Assembly: GCA_030407085.1 (NCBI GenBank)
Contig: CM059584.1
Location: 91,830,501 to 91,894,500, forward strand
Reading direction: 5' to 3'
DNA from: Trichopria drosophilae
Taxonomy: Eukaryota > Arthropoda > Insecta > Hymenoptera > Diapriidae
Length of the DNA stretch: 64,000 bases
Under the pieces are notes generated by a model. The model did not search any database. It was not told the origin of the DNA and saw only the letters and a program-made list of their open reading frames with translations. A program made the translations under genes and the position numbers. Positions 43,563-54,249 of the stretch are shown piece after piece (the stretch's first letter is position 1; every line of letters begins with the position of its first letter).

Positions 43563-44309
43563 TTAGCTAAACGTAGAAATCATCGTTTTTATGATGCGAT
43601 TCGTTCTCTCGATAGGATTGGACTGTGGATGGTACGGCGTAATTGGTAACCATTGGACTCCATGTTCCTCTAAGACTTGCTTTAGAGCATGGTTATCAAA
43701 TTCCTTGCCATTGCCAGTCAACAAGTAATAGGGCGTTTCCCACCTGAATAGGACTAAATCTTCAAAGGCTTCAGCAATAATTTTCCCTTCGACTCCCCTA
43801 AATGGTTTTATTTCTACCCAACGTCTGAAGAGGTCTTGGAAAACCAAAATATATCGATACTGATTATTGTTTGGCGGTAAAGGTCCCATTATATTGGTGG
43901 AAACGATTATACATGGCCGGTTCACTACGCGTTCGCCCATTAATCCTACTGGTCCTTGTTGCGAGACTTTATATCGTTGACATTCGGGGCAAGCGCGTAT
44001 GTAATTCGAAATGTCGTACCTCATGCCGGGCCAATAATATTCTAAGGCAACTCGATGATAAGTTTTCTCTTTTCCATAATGACCAGCGTGTGCTTCGCGA
44101 TGTGCTCCATCCACTTGATCACGAAGTTCTTGATTAAGGACTAACTTCCATTGACCTTCTCCTTCATTAATAAGATCTAATAGTGAGTCTTCCAGGCGAA
44201 AATACAGCAGATTTCCTTCGATCTTCCATTCTGGAAATCGCCATGGATATTTTTCCACACTCTCGTACTGTCGCTGATACCAGCCATCCTGAGTCTCTTC
44301 TATCGACAA
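43563..44309 (-). pseudogene. Gypsy-2 integrase, catalytically dead
   Basis: 248-codon frame with the HHCC finger (AHREAHAGHYG and CPECQRYK) and the core. The first core Asp is replaced (VSTNIMGPLP) and so is the second (LLTGNGKEF, where HTDNGKAF stands in Gypsy-1), while NPIERTNR keeps Glu. It stops at TMISTFS, before the GPY/F tail. It could not integrate cDNA. Confidence 0.85.
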
Positions 44310-44943
44310 AATGGTTTCGATATCTCTTTTCGAGATAAAGCATCTGGGACTCGATAAAATCTCGCCAGACGTCCTCTTGGGTCTTTTAAACTCTTAAGCC
44401 AACGGAGACTACTATGGTCGGTTATAATATCAAACTTATAACCTTCTAGGTAAGGACATAATTTCTTAATTCCGCAGACCCAGCAAGACATTCCTTCTGC
44501 GTCGTACTATAATTCCTCTCGGCAGAATTTAAAGTCCGACTTAAGAATACGATTGGGTGCTCTCCATCATCTTGTTCCTGCGTTAATACTGCACCCAACG
44601 CATAATTACTTTCGTCTGTCAGAAGACAAAATGGACGAGAAAAATCAGGTCTTGCAAGGACGGGAGCCTGACACAGGTCTTGCTTTAACGTTTCAAAAGC
44701 TTCCTCGTGCTCACTGGTCCATTCCCACTCCGCCTCTTTTCTCGTTAATTTCGTTAGAGGGATCCTGTTCTGGGCCAAATCTGGGATAAACCGCGCGTAC
44801 CACCCAATTATGCCTAGAAATCTTCTTAATTCCCTTAAGTTCTTAGGGGCCGATACGACCGTACGGGCTCTACTTTCTCTGGATCTGGTCTCAATCCACT
44901 CCGATCCACGAGAAATCCCAAATATCGAGCCTCTGAACAGCAA
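44300..44943 (-). pseudogene. Gypsy-2 RNase H, frameshifted
   Basis: Frame 44943-44446 has LRRFLGIIGWYARFIPD, LLTDESNYALGAVLTQ and RNYSTTQKECLAG. Frame 44491-44300 continues with ITDHSSLRWLKSL and VPDALSRKE. A frameshift near 44470 and the loss of residues before VPDALSR break it. Confidence 0.8.
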
Positions 44944-45839
44944 AACTCACTTTTGTCTCGGTTGAGCTGTAGTCCCGAATCCATAATTTTCTTTAGGACT
45001 CTCTCTAACCATTCTAGATGATCATCAAAGCTTTCTGACACAATGATAATGTCATCTAGGTAGACAAAAACATGGAGCTCGAATTCTGGTTCCAATAAAG
45101 CGTCCATCAACCGTTCGAAGGTAGCAAGCACGTTGGTTAGTCCGAAAGGCATTCTTCGAAACTGAAATAGTCCTTTCCCAGGGACTGCAAACACTGTGAT
45201 TTCCTTACTCTCTTCTGATAACGGGATCTGGAAATAAGCCTGACTTAGATCCAACTTCGAAATGTATCTGGCCTTTCTTATTTTATCTAGAATACTATCC
45301 AGAATAGGTGCAGGATACGCGTCCTTCTTAGTGACAGAATTCACGTCACGGAATCGATATATACTGTCAGGCTTCTTAACGATGACCGGCGCGCTAGACC
45401 ACGCACTTACGGAGGGCTCGATGACTCCTTCCGATAACATCCGATCTACTTCGTTATGGACTACCTGTAGGACAGCGGGAGATACTCTCCGGAATCGCTG
45501 CTTAATAGGTGCTACACCCTGGACATCAATATGATGAAATGTCAAAGTCGTCAATCCTACCTTTCTGTCATCAGTTGGAATAACTCGATTCAACAACTGA
45601 GTTAACCTTTCTTGCTGGACTGAAGAAACTGCTGATATCGCTACACATTCTGCATAGATTTTGGAATTGCTGCTATCTTCAAATGACTTCCAAACACTCG
45701 TGCCAATTTGCCATTTTCGATTGCAAAAATCTACTTTGATGTGGAATAGTTGCAGAAAATCCATTCCTAGGATAGCATTATATTCCAAACAATCGGCTAT
45801 CCGGACATTCAAACACTTTGTTTGGTCGTCCACCTCCAT
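44835..45839 (-). pseudogene. Gypsy-2 reverse transcriptase
   Basis: A 334-codon frame starts with the end of the protease domain (MDFLQLFHIKVDF), then gives SAWSSAPVIVKKPD, SKLDLSQAYFQIPL with the first Asp, FRRMPFGLTN, and VYLDDIIIV with both catalytic Asp. RFRDVNSV lacks residues relative to WRFCVDYRKVNAV in Gypsy-1, a small deletion. The frame changes to the RNase H phase near 44840. Confidence 0.83.
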
Positions 45840-46296
45840 ACTAATGCGGACCAGTCTTCCAATCTCTTCTTGATATCCAGTTGCACCTCGAATATAACCA
45901 TGTCCTGGTTGAATCCACTTTTGAAGACTATCTTTGATATGTGGACCAAAATAAGACCTAAGCTGCTGGATCGCAAAGGGCTCTAATTGGACGACCTTCT
46001 ATCTCTAGTGAAAAATATAGTCTGGGGTCCCTATCCAACCGAACTCCTGCTTCTGGTCCTACTGGCACAGATGAATGTCTGACTTCTTCATTTCTTGCCC
46101 CATTTTCAGAGCCTATTGGGACTTCTACATTTCCGGATCCTGGATTACATCCAGTGGTCACGAAATGACGTACCGCCTCCATCACCAACTCTTCTCGGAG
46201 CTCCGGCTCCTGGCATTGGTCATGAAGAGCTCGGTCATTCGGAATTATCCTTATTAGGTATTGGGTGCTGCTTCGGACCGCGGAAAACTCTGCCAC
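45840..46296 (-). pseudogene. Gypsy-2 protease, frameshifted at the active site
   Basis: Frame 46296-45958 ends PRLYFSLEIEGRPIRALCDPAA then TAG. In the next phase LRSYFGPHIKDSLQ follows at once, so a one-base change lies beside the catalytic DPAA. Gypsy-1 has DPGA here. Retroviral-type protease, cuts the polyprotein; dead in this copy. Confidence 0.72.
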
Positions 46297-46456
46297 GGTC
46301 CGTTCTGACCGTTTCCCTGATCCACAATTTCGGACTGTTGAAAATTAGGACATCCAAAGAGTCCACAGCCTAAACAACGTAATGGCTCTTGGCATACTCG
46401 GAAGGTATCCAGGCTGTTGGCAATAGTAACAGACTATCGTAACTCGATTCAACCTA

Positions 46457-46983
46457 CACTACCGTGCAAAAGTCTTTGGACACTTAATTTTTCGTATATA
46501 ATAAGCAAAAAACGTAAGAAATATTTGATTTAAAGCTCTGAATATTAACGGAAGTAGGTGATAGCAGCTTTTGAAATGACTTGGCCTTCTCAATCCCCTG
46601 ACTTAAACCCCATCGAATTGCTATGGGAAGAGGTTGATCGTCAAGTGAGGAAACGCCTCCCAACATCGCAGGAAAACTTGTGGATGATTTTGGAAGAAGA
46701 ATGGAACCAACTCGACAAGCAAAAACTCGAAAATCTCATCAACAGAATGCCTCGCATCGTGAAAGCCGTACTGAAAGCGAAAGGTGGGTTTTTCGATGAA
46801 AAGAAAGTTTGATGTAATTTACTCCATGTCCTATGTAATTGCTATATATTGGTGTTGAATGTGTGTCTTCTATAATTAACAAGTTCAAAACTGTATTTTT
46901 GGGAAATATTCATTCGTTCAGAAAAGAATATGGCGACGAAAACCTTAAATAATATGGTGTCCAAAGACTTTTGCACGGTAGTG
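46457..46983 (+). mobile_element. Tc1-like mini-element, 527 bp
   Basis: Inverted ends CACTACCGTGCAAAAGTC...GACTTTTGCACGGTAGTG are perfect over at least 27 bases and are flanked by TA on both sides (46455-46456 and 46984-46985), so this is a clean Tc1/mariner insertion into Gypsy-2. It is too short to be autonomous. Confidence 0.92.
46558..46812 (+). pseudogene. Tc1-like transposase C-terminal part
   Basis: Reads MTWPSQSPDLNPIELLWEEV, with the catalytic Glu of a D,D34E transposase in NPIE, then QVRKRLPTSQENLW, NLINRMPRIVKAVLKAKGG to a natural stop at 46810. The N-terminal DNA-binding domain and first two Asp are deleted. The retained part is free of stops. Confidence 0.85.
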
Positions 46984-47068
46984 TACTGCTAACCTTAGGC
47001 CGTGGGTTAGGAGTATTAACCATTCTTGCGGGTGGACTGGACGTTGGTCGCCATCTGGTTTCTTTTCT

Positions 47069-47578
47069 TCAGGAAGGTCCTGCCACTGATTCGTAAGACC
47101 TTGAGAATATTCGGGTATTTCCAACTTGACTCTCGGACCGAGGAACTTTATTAGTTGGTACATTTAGACGATTACTACGGGCTGGTGAAGATTGCTTCTG
47201 AACTTGAGAGATTCCTGACCGATTTTGTTCTTCTTGCATGATTGCTACGACTTTTTGTGGACTTTTGTGTTTCTTCGTCACCTTTTTCTTCTTACTTCTC
47301 TTTGGCGTAGATTCCTCTGATACCGACGATTCTATCGCTGCGACTTTAGTTGAATATTTTACTGGCTTTCCCCACTCTCGAACAACGTTCGATCCAGTGG
47401 CTCTCTTATAGTCCTGGTCCCATTTCTTCTCTTTTTCGTGCTGCTTTCTTGACTTCCTCAGCTCCGAAAAATTAGTAAAAGGTCGGGACCCGATAAATCG
47501 TCGATAATCCGGACGCAAATTCTTATAAGCCATCTGCACTTGCTTACTTTCTCGAAGCTTTTCCTCTGATGAATTCAA
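47069..47578 (-). pseudogene. Gypsy-2 Gag, middle part
   Basis: AYKNLRPDYRRFIGSRPF is a Gypsy capsid C-terminal signature, then ELRKSRKQHEKEKKWDQDY, a Lys-rich block KRSKKKKVTKKHK and a Ser/Gln/Asn-rich end. No zinc knuckle remains in frame. It is separated by stops from the N-terminal part upstream. Confidence 0.7.
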
Positions 47579-47852
47579 AATCGAATCTTCTACGATGTGC
47601 CGGTTATGACGTATTTTACCATGGTCTCTTGATAATTTATGCTGGTGTCCCTGGGGTCACCCAATAGGTGGATCTAATTCTAAACTTCCCGATGGGAAAG
47701 TGGTCCAATTTGATGATAACAAATATGCACGATTGGACTCCACACTCCTGTTATCGCCAGAAATTCGTTGATTTAATGAAACTTTTTTTCATTTAATGAA
47801 CGACAGGCCCTGTTACGCCTATTCTTGAACTATCCCAAGTTGGTGGCTTATA

Positions 47853-48420
47853 TCAACATCCCACATTAGATAATCCAGGTCCGATGGCTATCGGAGCCTC
47901 GAAAAATGATGATCTTGCAGGATAAAACATACCGGCTTGTGAATTTAATGTAGACCCTCTTAAACCAGCTTGACTCCATGTAACACGAGTGGCACTCTCT
48001 TGATTTGCTATCGTTGTAACACTAGCTGTGCTCGTCATGGCTAGAATTGCAGGGACCGCAGTATTGACCACAGTGACCGTAGGTTCTGACGAAAATCTTC
48101 TCTCTTCAGTTCCGATGAATCTTGGTCCATCCGTATCCAGTGAATGAGACATATCGCCTAATGATGTGCGATTTACGCTTAGATTTTCATCTCTAATCTG
48201 ATCCCAATTAACCGGTGCAGTAGGAAATTTTTCTAATATTTTAACTCGCGTTAATCTATCGCGTAAATCCTCAACATTTTCGTCCTCATTTAAATTTTTA
48301 CTAACTAACTCTCGCACAACTCTACTGACCGAAAGATTAGCTATTCCCCTGTTTAATTTTCCGAACGTCTTCCCGAACATCCCACTCTCCCGTGGATACG
48401 GTTTTACTACTATCAGACAT
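47853..48420 (-). pseudogene. Gypsy-2 Gag, N-terminal part
   Basis: ATG 48420 gives MSDSSKTVSTGEWDVRED, which soon stops; the longer phase from 48380 (MFGKTFGKLN) gives NEDENVEDLRDRLTRVKILE and a Ser/Thr/Ala-rich stretch to VGC. The two starts overlap in different phases, so a frameshift lies near the N-terminus. Confidence 0.6.
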
Positions 48421-48424
48421 CTTA

Positions 48425-50029
48425 ACTATCTATTTTAAATAATTTACAAAATTTATTTACAATAAAAACAATAATTAATCGCTAGCAAAATGATTTCGAG
48501 CGGACCTTCTGACTAGCTAAATTTGATTATATAACGATTATTCGCTGAAATCGTAGCGAGTATAGAAGCTCATGTGAGAATCTTAAATATTCTTCCACAT
48601 TTAATTAAATCCGATATTATTTAAAACAAACATATAGGATTTACTTCTTCCCGAACTTGCACGCACTACGTAAAATATTAATAAATTTATTTATAATCTA
48701 AAATTCATCCACAGACATTTAAAGAATTCGAAATCTTATCCTAACAGGTAAATTCCTATACAAAATCTTAATTAAATTATCATATTCATCAACCGAAAAT
48801 TCAAATATCAAATTAAATATACATTACCAAAGGACAACACCATAACACATAAGACTCTCTTACAGGTAAATTGACTCGAAAATATTCACAATGACTCTCG
48901 ATTTAAAACTTAACCGTTACAAACCTATGCTTTCCTTGTTTTATTAATTCCTAATAACATCACATTCACTCAATATTTCAAAAATTGAACAAAATAATAA
49001 TAAAAATAAAATCATCAAAATAAAAAAAAAATCAATTAATTTCCAATATTTCACTATTTTAAATTAAATCAACTCCTTATTACAATTTAAAATTCATAAA
49101 TTCAGTTTGGCCGTTCAAAATCTATCGATCAATAAATTTTTATTCATGCAACTTTCCAATAGAGTATTTAAATAAAGGTAATCAAAACAAAATTAAGAAA
49201 AATCACTCAGTCATCTTAAAAATATCAAAACAATCATCAACATTACATTATTCCAAATTCATCATTTCAACAATTTATTATTTAATTTCATCTAATTTCA
49301 AAGCTTAATTACAACTGTCATAAATCCTTACAATTGCATTCAATCTTTATTAAATTTTCTTACAACTCATATTTCATCAATAAAGACTCTCGGAAAAATA
49401 AGTATCATATAATTCTTAAAATGAAAATATTAAACTTATCTCAGACAAGTTCAAAGTAATTTTTTGTTATTCTCAAATTCACCTTTCAAACTTCTAGAAA
49501 ATTTTAATTTCGTTAATTATTCTTTGAATTATTATTTCCATTCGAACCGTTAATTGTGAAATTGCAAGGGAATCTCAACATAAATAACAATACAACACAG
49601 TTACACAAACACAAACAGGTCTTCAAAATTCAAAGTTTGAACCTAACTACTTTCCAATATTTCTAAATTTAATTAACTTCAAAACTGACTCTGTCTTGCA
49701 AACGACTTTTACCTTCTTAAACACAAATTTCTCTGCCAACACTATTTTTCATTACTGCTGTATCAATAACATTTCTAAGCAATATCTGTCATTACTTTAC
49801 TTCATAAATCAATCGATAAAATTCTCTTTCAAATTTAATTAATCACTTTTCATTATATTATTACTATCATTTTAAAATTAACTTTCTTTCTTGCAAACAA
49901 TTTATTTTAAATTTACACGACAAAATAAATTTACCTGCTTTCAATTTTTAAATAAATTACCTCCAAAATTAATTTTAATCAGACGTCTTACCTTATTTAA
50001 AATCCTTCCGTTACGACCTTCCTTGTTTT
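48425..50029 (-). other. Gypsy-2 AT-rich leader, no ORF
   Basis: About 1.6 kb of AT-rich DNA with no open frame over 60 codons lies between gag and the primer site, the same layout as in Gypsy-1. Confidence 0.6.
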
Positions 50030-50044
50030 GAACGTTGGGCGCCA
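50030..50044 (-). promoter_or_regulatory. Gypsy-2 primer binding site
   Basis: TGGCGCCCAACGTTC on the minus strand, four bases inside the 5' LTR end. TGGCGCCCAACG is a widespread tRNA primer site start. Confidence 0.82.
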
Positions 50045-50048
50045 ATTT

Positions 50049-50550
50049 TGCGAGGGCTTCTTCTTGAGTTTATTTTTGTTAACTTAAGACACGAATTAGA
50101 ATTAAAATAAGAATTAATGAAGACACAGATTAGAAAATTACTATATTTAATTAATATAATATTCAATACACCTCAAGTTACCGACTCGCGAGACCGAAAC
50201 CGGAGAAAAACGACACTCGATAAAACTAACAGTCGATTCGGACCTACAGCCTCTTCCGATGCATAATTTTCCGGACTCTCGGAACGACATCGTGGAGACG
50301 CACGATGAAAGCTAAAAAAGAAGATAATACTTACTCGAGCTAAACTATTTAACAGGCTAACAAAACAGCCTAATTTCCCGGGCGGTCCCTCTCGCTCTGT
50401 CGAAAACATCGTCGCTGAAACAAACATTCGAAAACGCATTTGACAGTCGCACGCAATTTAATTCTTCGGCGATCGGGAAATCGAAATTTGCGGCAGCTAA
50501 CGGTTCGCCCGCTAGGGAGCGCCGAGTCATGTGGCGAATGATCCGTCACA
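50049..50550 (-). repeat. Gypsy-2 complete LTR shared by two copies
   Basis: 502 bases, TGTGACGGATC...CCCTCGCA on the minus strand. The primer site is on its left, so it is the 5' LTR of Gypsy-2. A purine tract lies on its right, so it is also the 3' LTR of the deleted copy at 50551-51619. Confidence 0.85.
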
Positions 50551-50570
50551 AACTCCCCCCTCCTTAGCCG
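50551..50570 (-). promoter_or_regulatory. polypurine tract of the tandem copy
   Basis: AAGGAGGGGGGAGTT immediately precedes TGTGACGG on the minus strand, marking the inner edge of a 3' LTR. Confidence 0.72.
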
Positions 50571-50699
50571 GGAAGCCGTCAGCTGTCCGAGTCTCTATCA
50601 TTTTAAAGAGAATCATAATTCGCCGATCTCGGCTGACAACTCACTAGCTACACTATGATAACATCCCATCACCACATGCTATATGAAACAATGACCTAT

Positions 50700-51350
50700 T
50701 TAGGACTGTCGATTGCAATCCATACTCCTAGCAATCATTAGAGCGGTTTGCTGGGCACACGGGTCCATTTTTGACAGCCGTTCGATCCAAGCGACGGTTC
50801 GCGAATCCCTTCGTTGGATCAATTTCTGCACGAATTCATGCGCCTCGTGTGTCAGTGCCAATAACATATCAATATGTTTATGGCCTAACATCTTAGGTGC
50901 ACTTTCCGGCTGCCCTCTCGAAGCAGACCCTTCGGCTAAGGCCTCCACAATTGTGGAAGAAGGAAGCACTTTTTCCGACGCTGTTTTTGATGGGTCTGGC
51001 TGAGGCTCCGGCGTACGTTGTTGAGACCCGGATCCTGCAGAGATGGACTCGACAGGGGTTGATGGACCACTTCGCCTCCATTCCCGGTATGCATCCCGGC
51101 ATCTCGGAGAATTGTACACCTTTACGTTCTGGCGGCCACAATTGAAATAATTCGGTTTCACCCGCGGTTCCGGACACTCGAGTGCTTTGTGGTCCTTCCT
51201 CCAACAATTGAAACAGCCTCCAGCAGGAGAGTCCAAGGTTCGGTCACTGGGGATCGTATTCAGGTTTCCGAAGGCCACCCCACGATGAAACTCTCGGTCT
51301 CTATCGAACGGACCCCATACTCGGATAGGACGCAGCTGTCGTAAACGCAA
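50700..51350 (-). pseudogene. Gag nucleocapsid of the tandem copy, fused tail
   Basis: A 216-codon frame with one zinc knuckle CFNCWRKDHKALEC, and a second, altered one, FNCGRQNVKVYNSPRC, whose first Cys is in YFNC and whose His is missing. It goes on without pol into a Ser/Pro-rich linker and a helical end (MLGHKHIDMLLALTHEAH, SKMDPCAQQTAL) and stops 130 bases before the purine tract. Pol is absent, so a deletion has joined gag to sequence that normally lies after pol; the helical tail may derive from a third ORF. Confidence 0.6.
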
Positions 51351-51443
51351 CGAAGTGCCGAAATTTTCGCGAGACTTTTCGCGAATCGTACGTAACGCTC
51401 TGACTCTCTTTCGCGCCCCTCTCGTCTTCGGCCGCCACTATCA

Positions 51444-51619
51444 CCTAATTTCCCGGGCGGTCTCTCTCGCTCGGTCGAAAACATCGTCGCTGAAACAAAC
51501 ATTCGAAAACGCATTTGTCAGTCGCACGCAATTTAATTCTTCGGCGATCGGGAAACCGAAATTTGCCGCAGCGAACGGTTCGCCCGCTAAGGAGCGCCGA
51601 GTCATGTGGTGAATGATTC
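51444..51619 (-). repeat. partial LTR of the tandem copy
   Basis: Matches 50369-50545 (TTTCCCGGGCGGT through GTCATGTGG) in the same orientation, then ends before the TGTGACGG tip. This gives the order LTR, element, LTR, deleted element, partial LTR. Confidence 0.82.
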
Positions 51620-51729
51620 TAAGTTTGTTTTGTGCTCAATTGTATTAATTAATCCCGGAAACGAATCCCGTCACTTTAGGTCTTTTTTGTATCCCCATAT
51701 ATGTGAATAAACAATCTATATATCTGCCT

Positions 51730-52620
51730 TACCTTGTAAATAAACGGGAAGCCTCGAAAAAATTCGGGAAGATTATTGTCAAAAGAACAATAATATAAAC
51801 TGAAATAAAAAGAACAAAAAAAGGAGAATAAAATTTATACATTAAAATAAACCTCGTAAATAAACGGAAAGCCTCGAACAAATTCGAGAAGATTATTGTC
51901 AGAAGAACAATAATATAAACTAAATAAACCTCGTAAAAACGGGAAGCCTCGAACAAATTCGGGAAGATTATCGTCGACAGGACAGTAATGTAAATAAAAG
52001 TAATACGATTAAATAAATGAGAAAGGTAAAAGAAGATTTAAAAATATATTAAAGTAAACCATGTAAATAAACGGGAAGACTTGAACAAATTCGGGAAGAT
52101 TATAGACAAAAGCGCAATAATATAAATAAAGATTTATAAATAATAACAGAAGAAATAGAACTGTCGGTAATTTAACTTCTATAACTTTTTAATGTTGTTA
52201 CGAATCCTAATTTCGTTCTAATCAATCTCGCTTGAGTCCGCGACTTCTTAATTATTTAGACTAATAAACTAAGTCTGATCAACTAAATATATGACAGTGT
52301 TAAGTCTAATTCTCTAACATTGAAATCATTCACCCTATATTTGTAATTCTTGAATACTTTTTTTTCAAAAGAACAATACTGTAAACTGAAATAAAGAGAA
52401 CAAGTAAAATGAGAATAAACATATTTATATATATATGTTGAAATAAACCTCGTCGAAAAACGGAAAGCCTCGAATAAATTCCGCAAATTTATTCTGAAAA
52501 GAGCAATAATATAAATAAGTATGATAAATAATTAACTAGAAAATAAACCTCGTAAAAACAAACGGGAATCGACGAGAAATATCAGGAAGATTATTGTCAA
52601 AGAATGATAATGCAAATAAA
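51730..52620. repeat. dispersed tandem repeats, AAACGGGAAGCCTCG unit
   Basis: About six copies of a 60-65-base unit (AAACGGGAAGCCTCGAA, ATTCGGGAAGATTATTGTC, ACAATAATATAAA) at roughly 51745, 51865, 51930, 52065, 52455 and 52555, separated by variable AT-rich sequence. Confidence 0.72.
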
Positions 52621-52624
52621 ATAA

Positions 52625-53450
52625 TGGATTAATTAAGAGAAAGGACCAAAAGTACGAAATCAAACATTTTTGAGAGTTAACAACTTTTAATTATAATAAT
52701 TTACCAATTTTTAATTTAACCTTAAGAAAATATCTTATTTTTCGTTTTGATTATTCTTGCCTTAAAAATGTACGATCTTACAGGCTAGTAACAATAATTA
52801 CAACAAAATAATTTTACTCCTAACTATAGGAAAATTATGTATCTTGACCCTTTAATACGTATCTTGAAAAAATAGTTAAATATCAGAAGTGGAATATAAG
52901 GAATAAATTAAAAACAAAATTAAGAGGCGAAGAAAAATAATTATTAATAAGTTGTTTATCACATAACGATAATAGTGATCCACTCGAATCAAGAGGTCAC
53001 AAATTCCTCGTAGTCGAATTACACAAAGCTCGACAATGTTTCAGAAATTACTTACCTCCCTGATCATGATAGAGCCCAGTCAACAAGCTGCATACAAAAT
53101 TTATTCCTTTTTATCTAGAGACTTTAACATTTGATGATCACCATGGTAACACTTCTAATAATTCTGCTCTAAGACAATCTTTCAGTCAAGTATTTCACGA
53201 TAAAATTTTACCGATTCATTATCATCCCTTAATAACATAAAAACAATGGCTGCCGCACATATAAAATAGTAAATTGTTATTTGCGAAACAGAACCTTCGA
53301 TCCTCATTATACAAACGAAGACATATCGCGAAATGCCCGTAAAGTCACTGACAATTTAGAAATTAACCAAATGAAGGTGAAACTATCAAATGAATAAAAT
53401 CTAATGCAATTAAACATAATCATAATAAAAACGATTGTAATGAACTTTTC
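52625..53450. other. no gene seen; AT-rich spacer
   Basis: AT-rich with no open frame of note and no visible repeat. Confidence 0.4.
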
Positions 53451-53459
53451 TATAACGAA

Positions 53460-53926
53460 AAAAAATCGAATGAAATAAAAAATAAATATAATAAAAACAA
53501 AAGTTATGTAAATAAATACGAATATGAAAGTAAAAATGAGATTAAAAAAGCAAATGAGCAGGAAAATTAATATGAAAATAGAAAGGAAAGCAAATATGAA
53601 AACGAATATGAAAATGAATATGACAATGAATATAACAATGAATATAAATATGAATAGGAAAGCAAAATAAATGAAATCAAAAGGATCAACGAAATTGAAA
53701 TCGAATTTATAAATCTAACGCCAGAGTGTACGACAAAATGTGACTACTCTTGGACGCCAGCAGATAAAAGATTGTATACTAAAAATTCTGACAAGTTTCA
53801 TGATGGGGACAATAAAACTAAAAACCGAAAGGAATATTTATATAAATTTGAAAGATTTGAACAATTAATTATAAATGAGAACCAAAAATTCTTTCCATAT
53901 GCCAGAGGAAAAAGTTAACATTAAAT
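53460..53926 (+). pseudogene. unrecognised Glu/Asn/Lys/Tyr-rich frame with repeats
   Basis: In one frame the translation gives NEIKNKYNKN, then YESKNEIKKANEQEN, TAA, then repeats of ENEYENEYDNEYNNEY, TAG, then the more complex INEIEIEFINLTPEC, KCDYSWTPADKRLYTKN, YLYKFERFEQLI and FPYARGKS before TAA at about 53920. The last 75 codons look like real protein. The repeat part is low-complexity, partly a product of AATATGAA-type repeats. No family recognised; it could be a decayed retroelement gag. Confidence 0.35.
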
Positions 53927-53966
53927 ATACTCATAAATAACGAAAACATACATAAAAATAAGTTAG

Positions 53967-53992
53967 AATAATAATAATAATAATAATAATAA
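53967..53992. repeat. (AAT)n microsatellite
   Basis: Nearly pure AAT trinucleotides followed by AAGGGGGCC. Trinucleotide tails of this sort are common beside LINEs. Confidence 0.85.
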
Positions 53993-54074
53993 GGGGGCCT
54001 GATTCTCAACAACATCCGAGAGATTATGCGGTCTACCTGAGGCGGATAGGTTTCATTGTTCCCAGCTGTCAACC

Positions 54075-54120
54075 AGTACCGGATGTACGGGCAATAACAA
54101 CTGAGCCCGTACGCGGTACT
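54075..54120. repeat. strong hairpin, 15-bp stem
   Basis: AGTACCG..GTACGGGC (54075-54092) pairs with GCCCGTAC.CGGTACT (54105-54120) with one small internal loop and a 12-base terminal loop. It lies between the AAT tract and the LINE that starts about 54.25 kb, so it may be the structured 3' end of a lost element or the 5' leader of that LINE. Confidence 0.65.
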
Positions 54121-54249
54121 GGGAGAGATGGTCCACATTAGTCAAATACGACACTCGTAATTAGGCGAAATTTGACCAAAAAAAATTTGCCTAAATAATG
54201 AGAATTAGAAAGAGCAAATAAATCTGTCAAAGAAATCGGGGAGTCGGTA

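Larger units (their letters stand above)
43239..50550 (-). mobile_element. Gypsy-2: decayed Ty3/Gypsy element
   Basis: The 5' LTR (50049-50550) has a primer site beside it. The left LTR is truncated to 43239-43450. Between them are minus-strand gag, protease, RT, RNase H and integrase, all with lesions. The integrase has lost catalytic residues and a Tc1 mini-element sits near gag/protease. The pol resembles Gypsy-1 in order and in the DP-type protease site, so both belong to one broad lineage, with Gypsy-2 much older. Confidence 0.85.
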
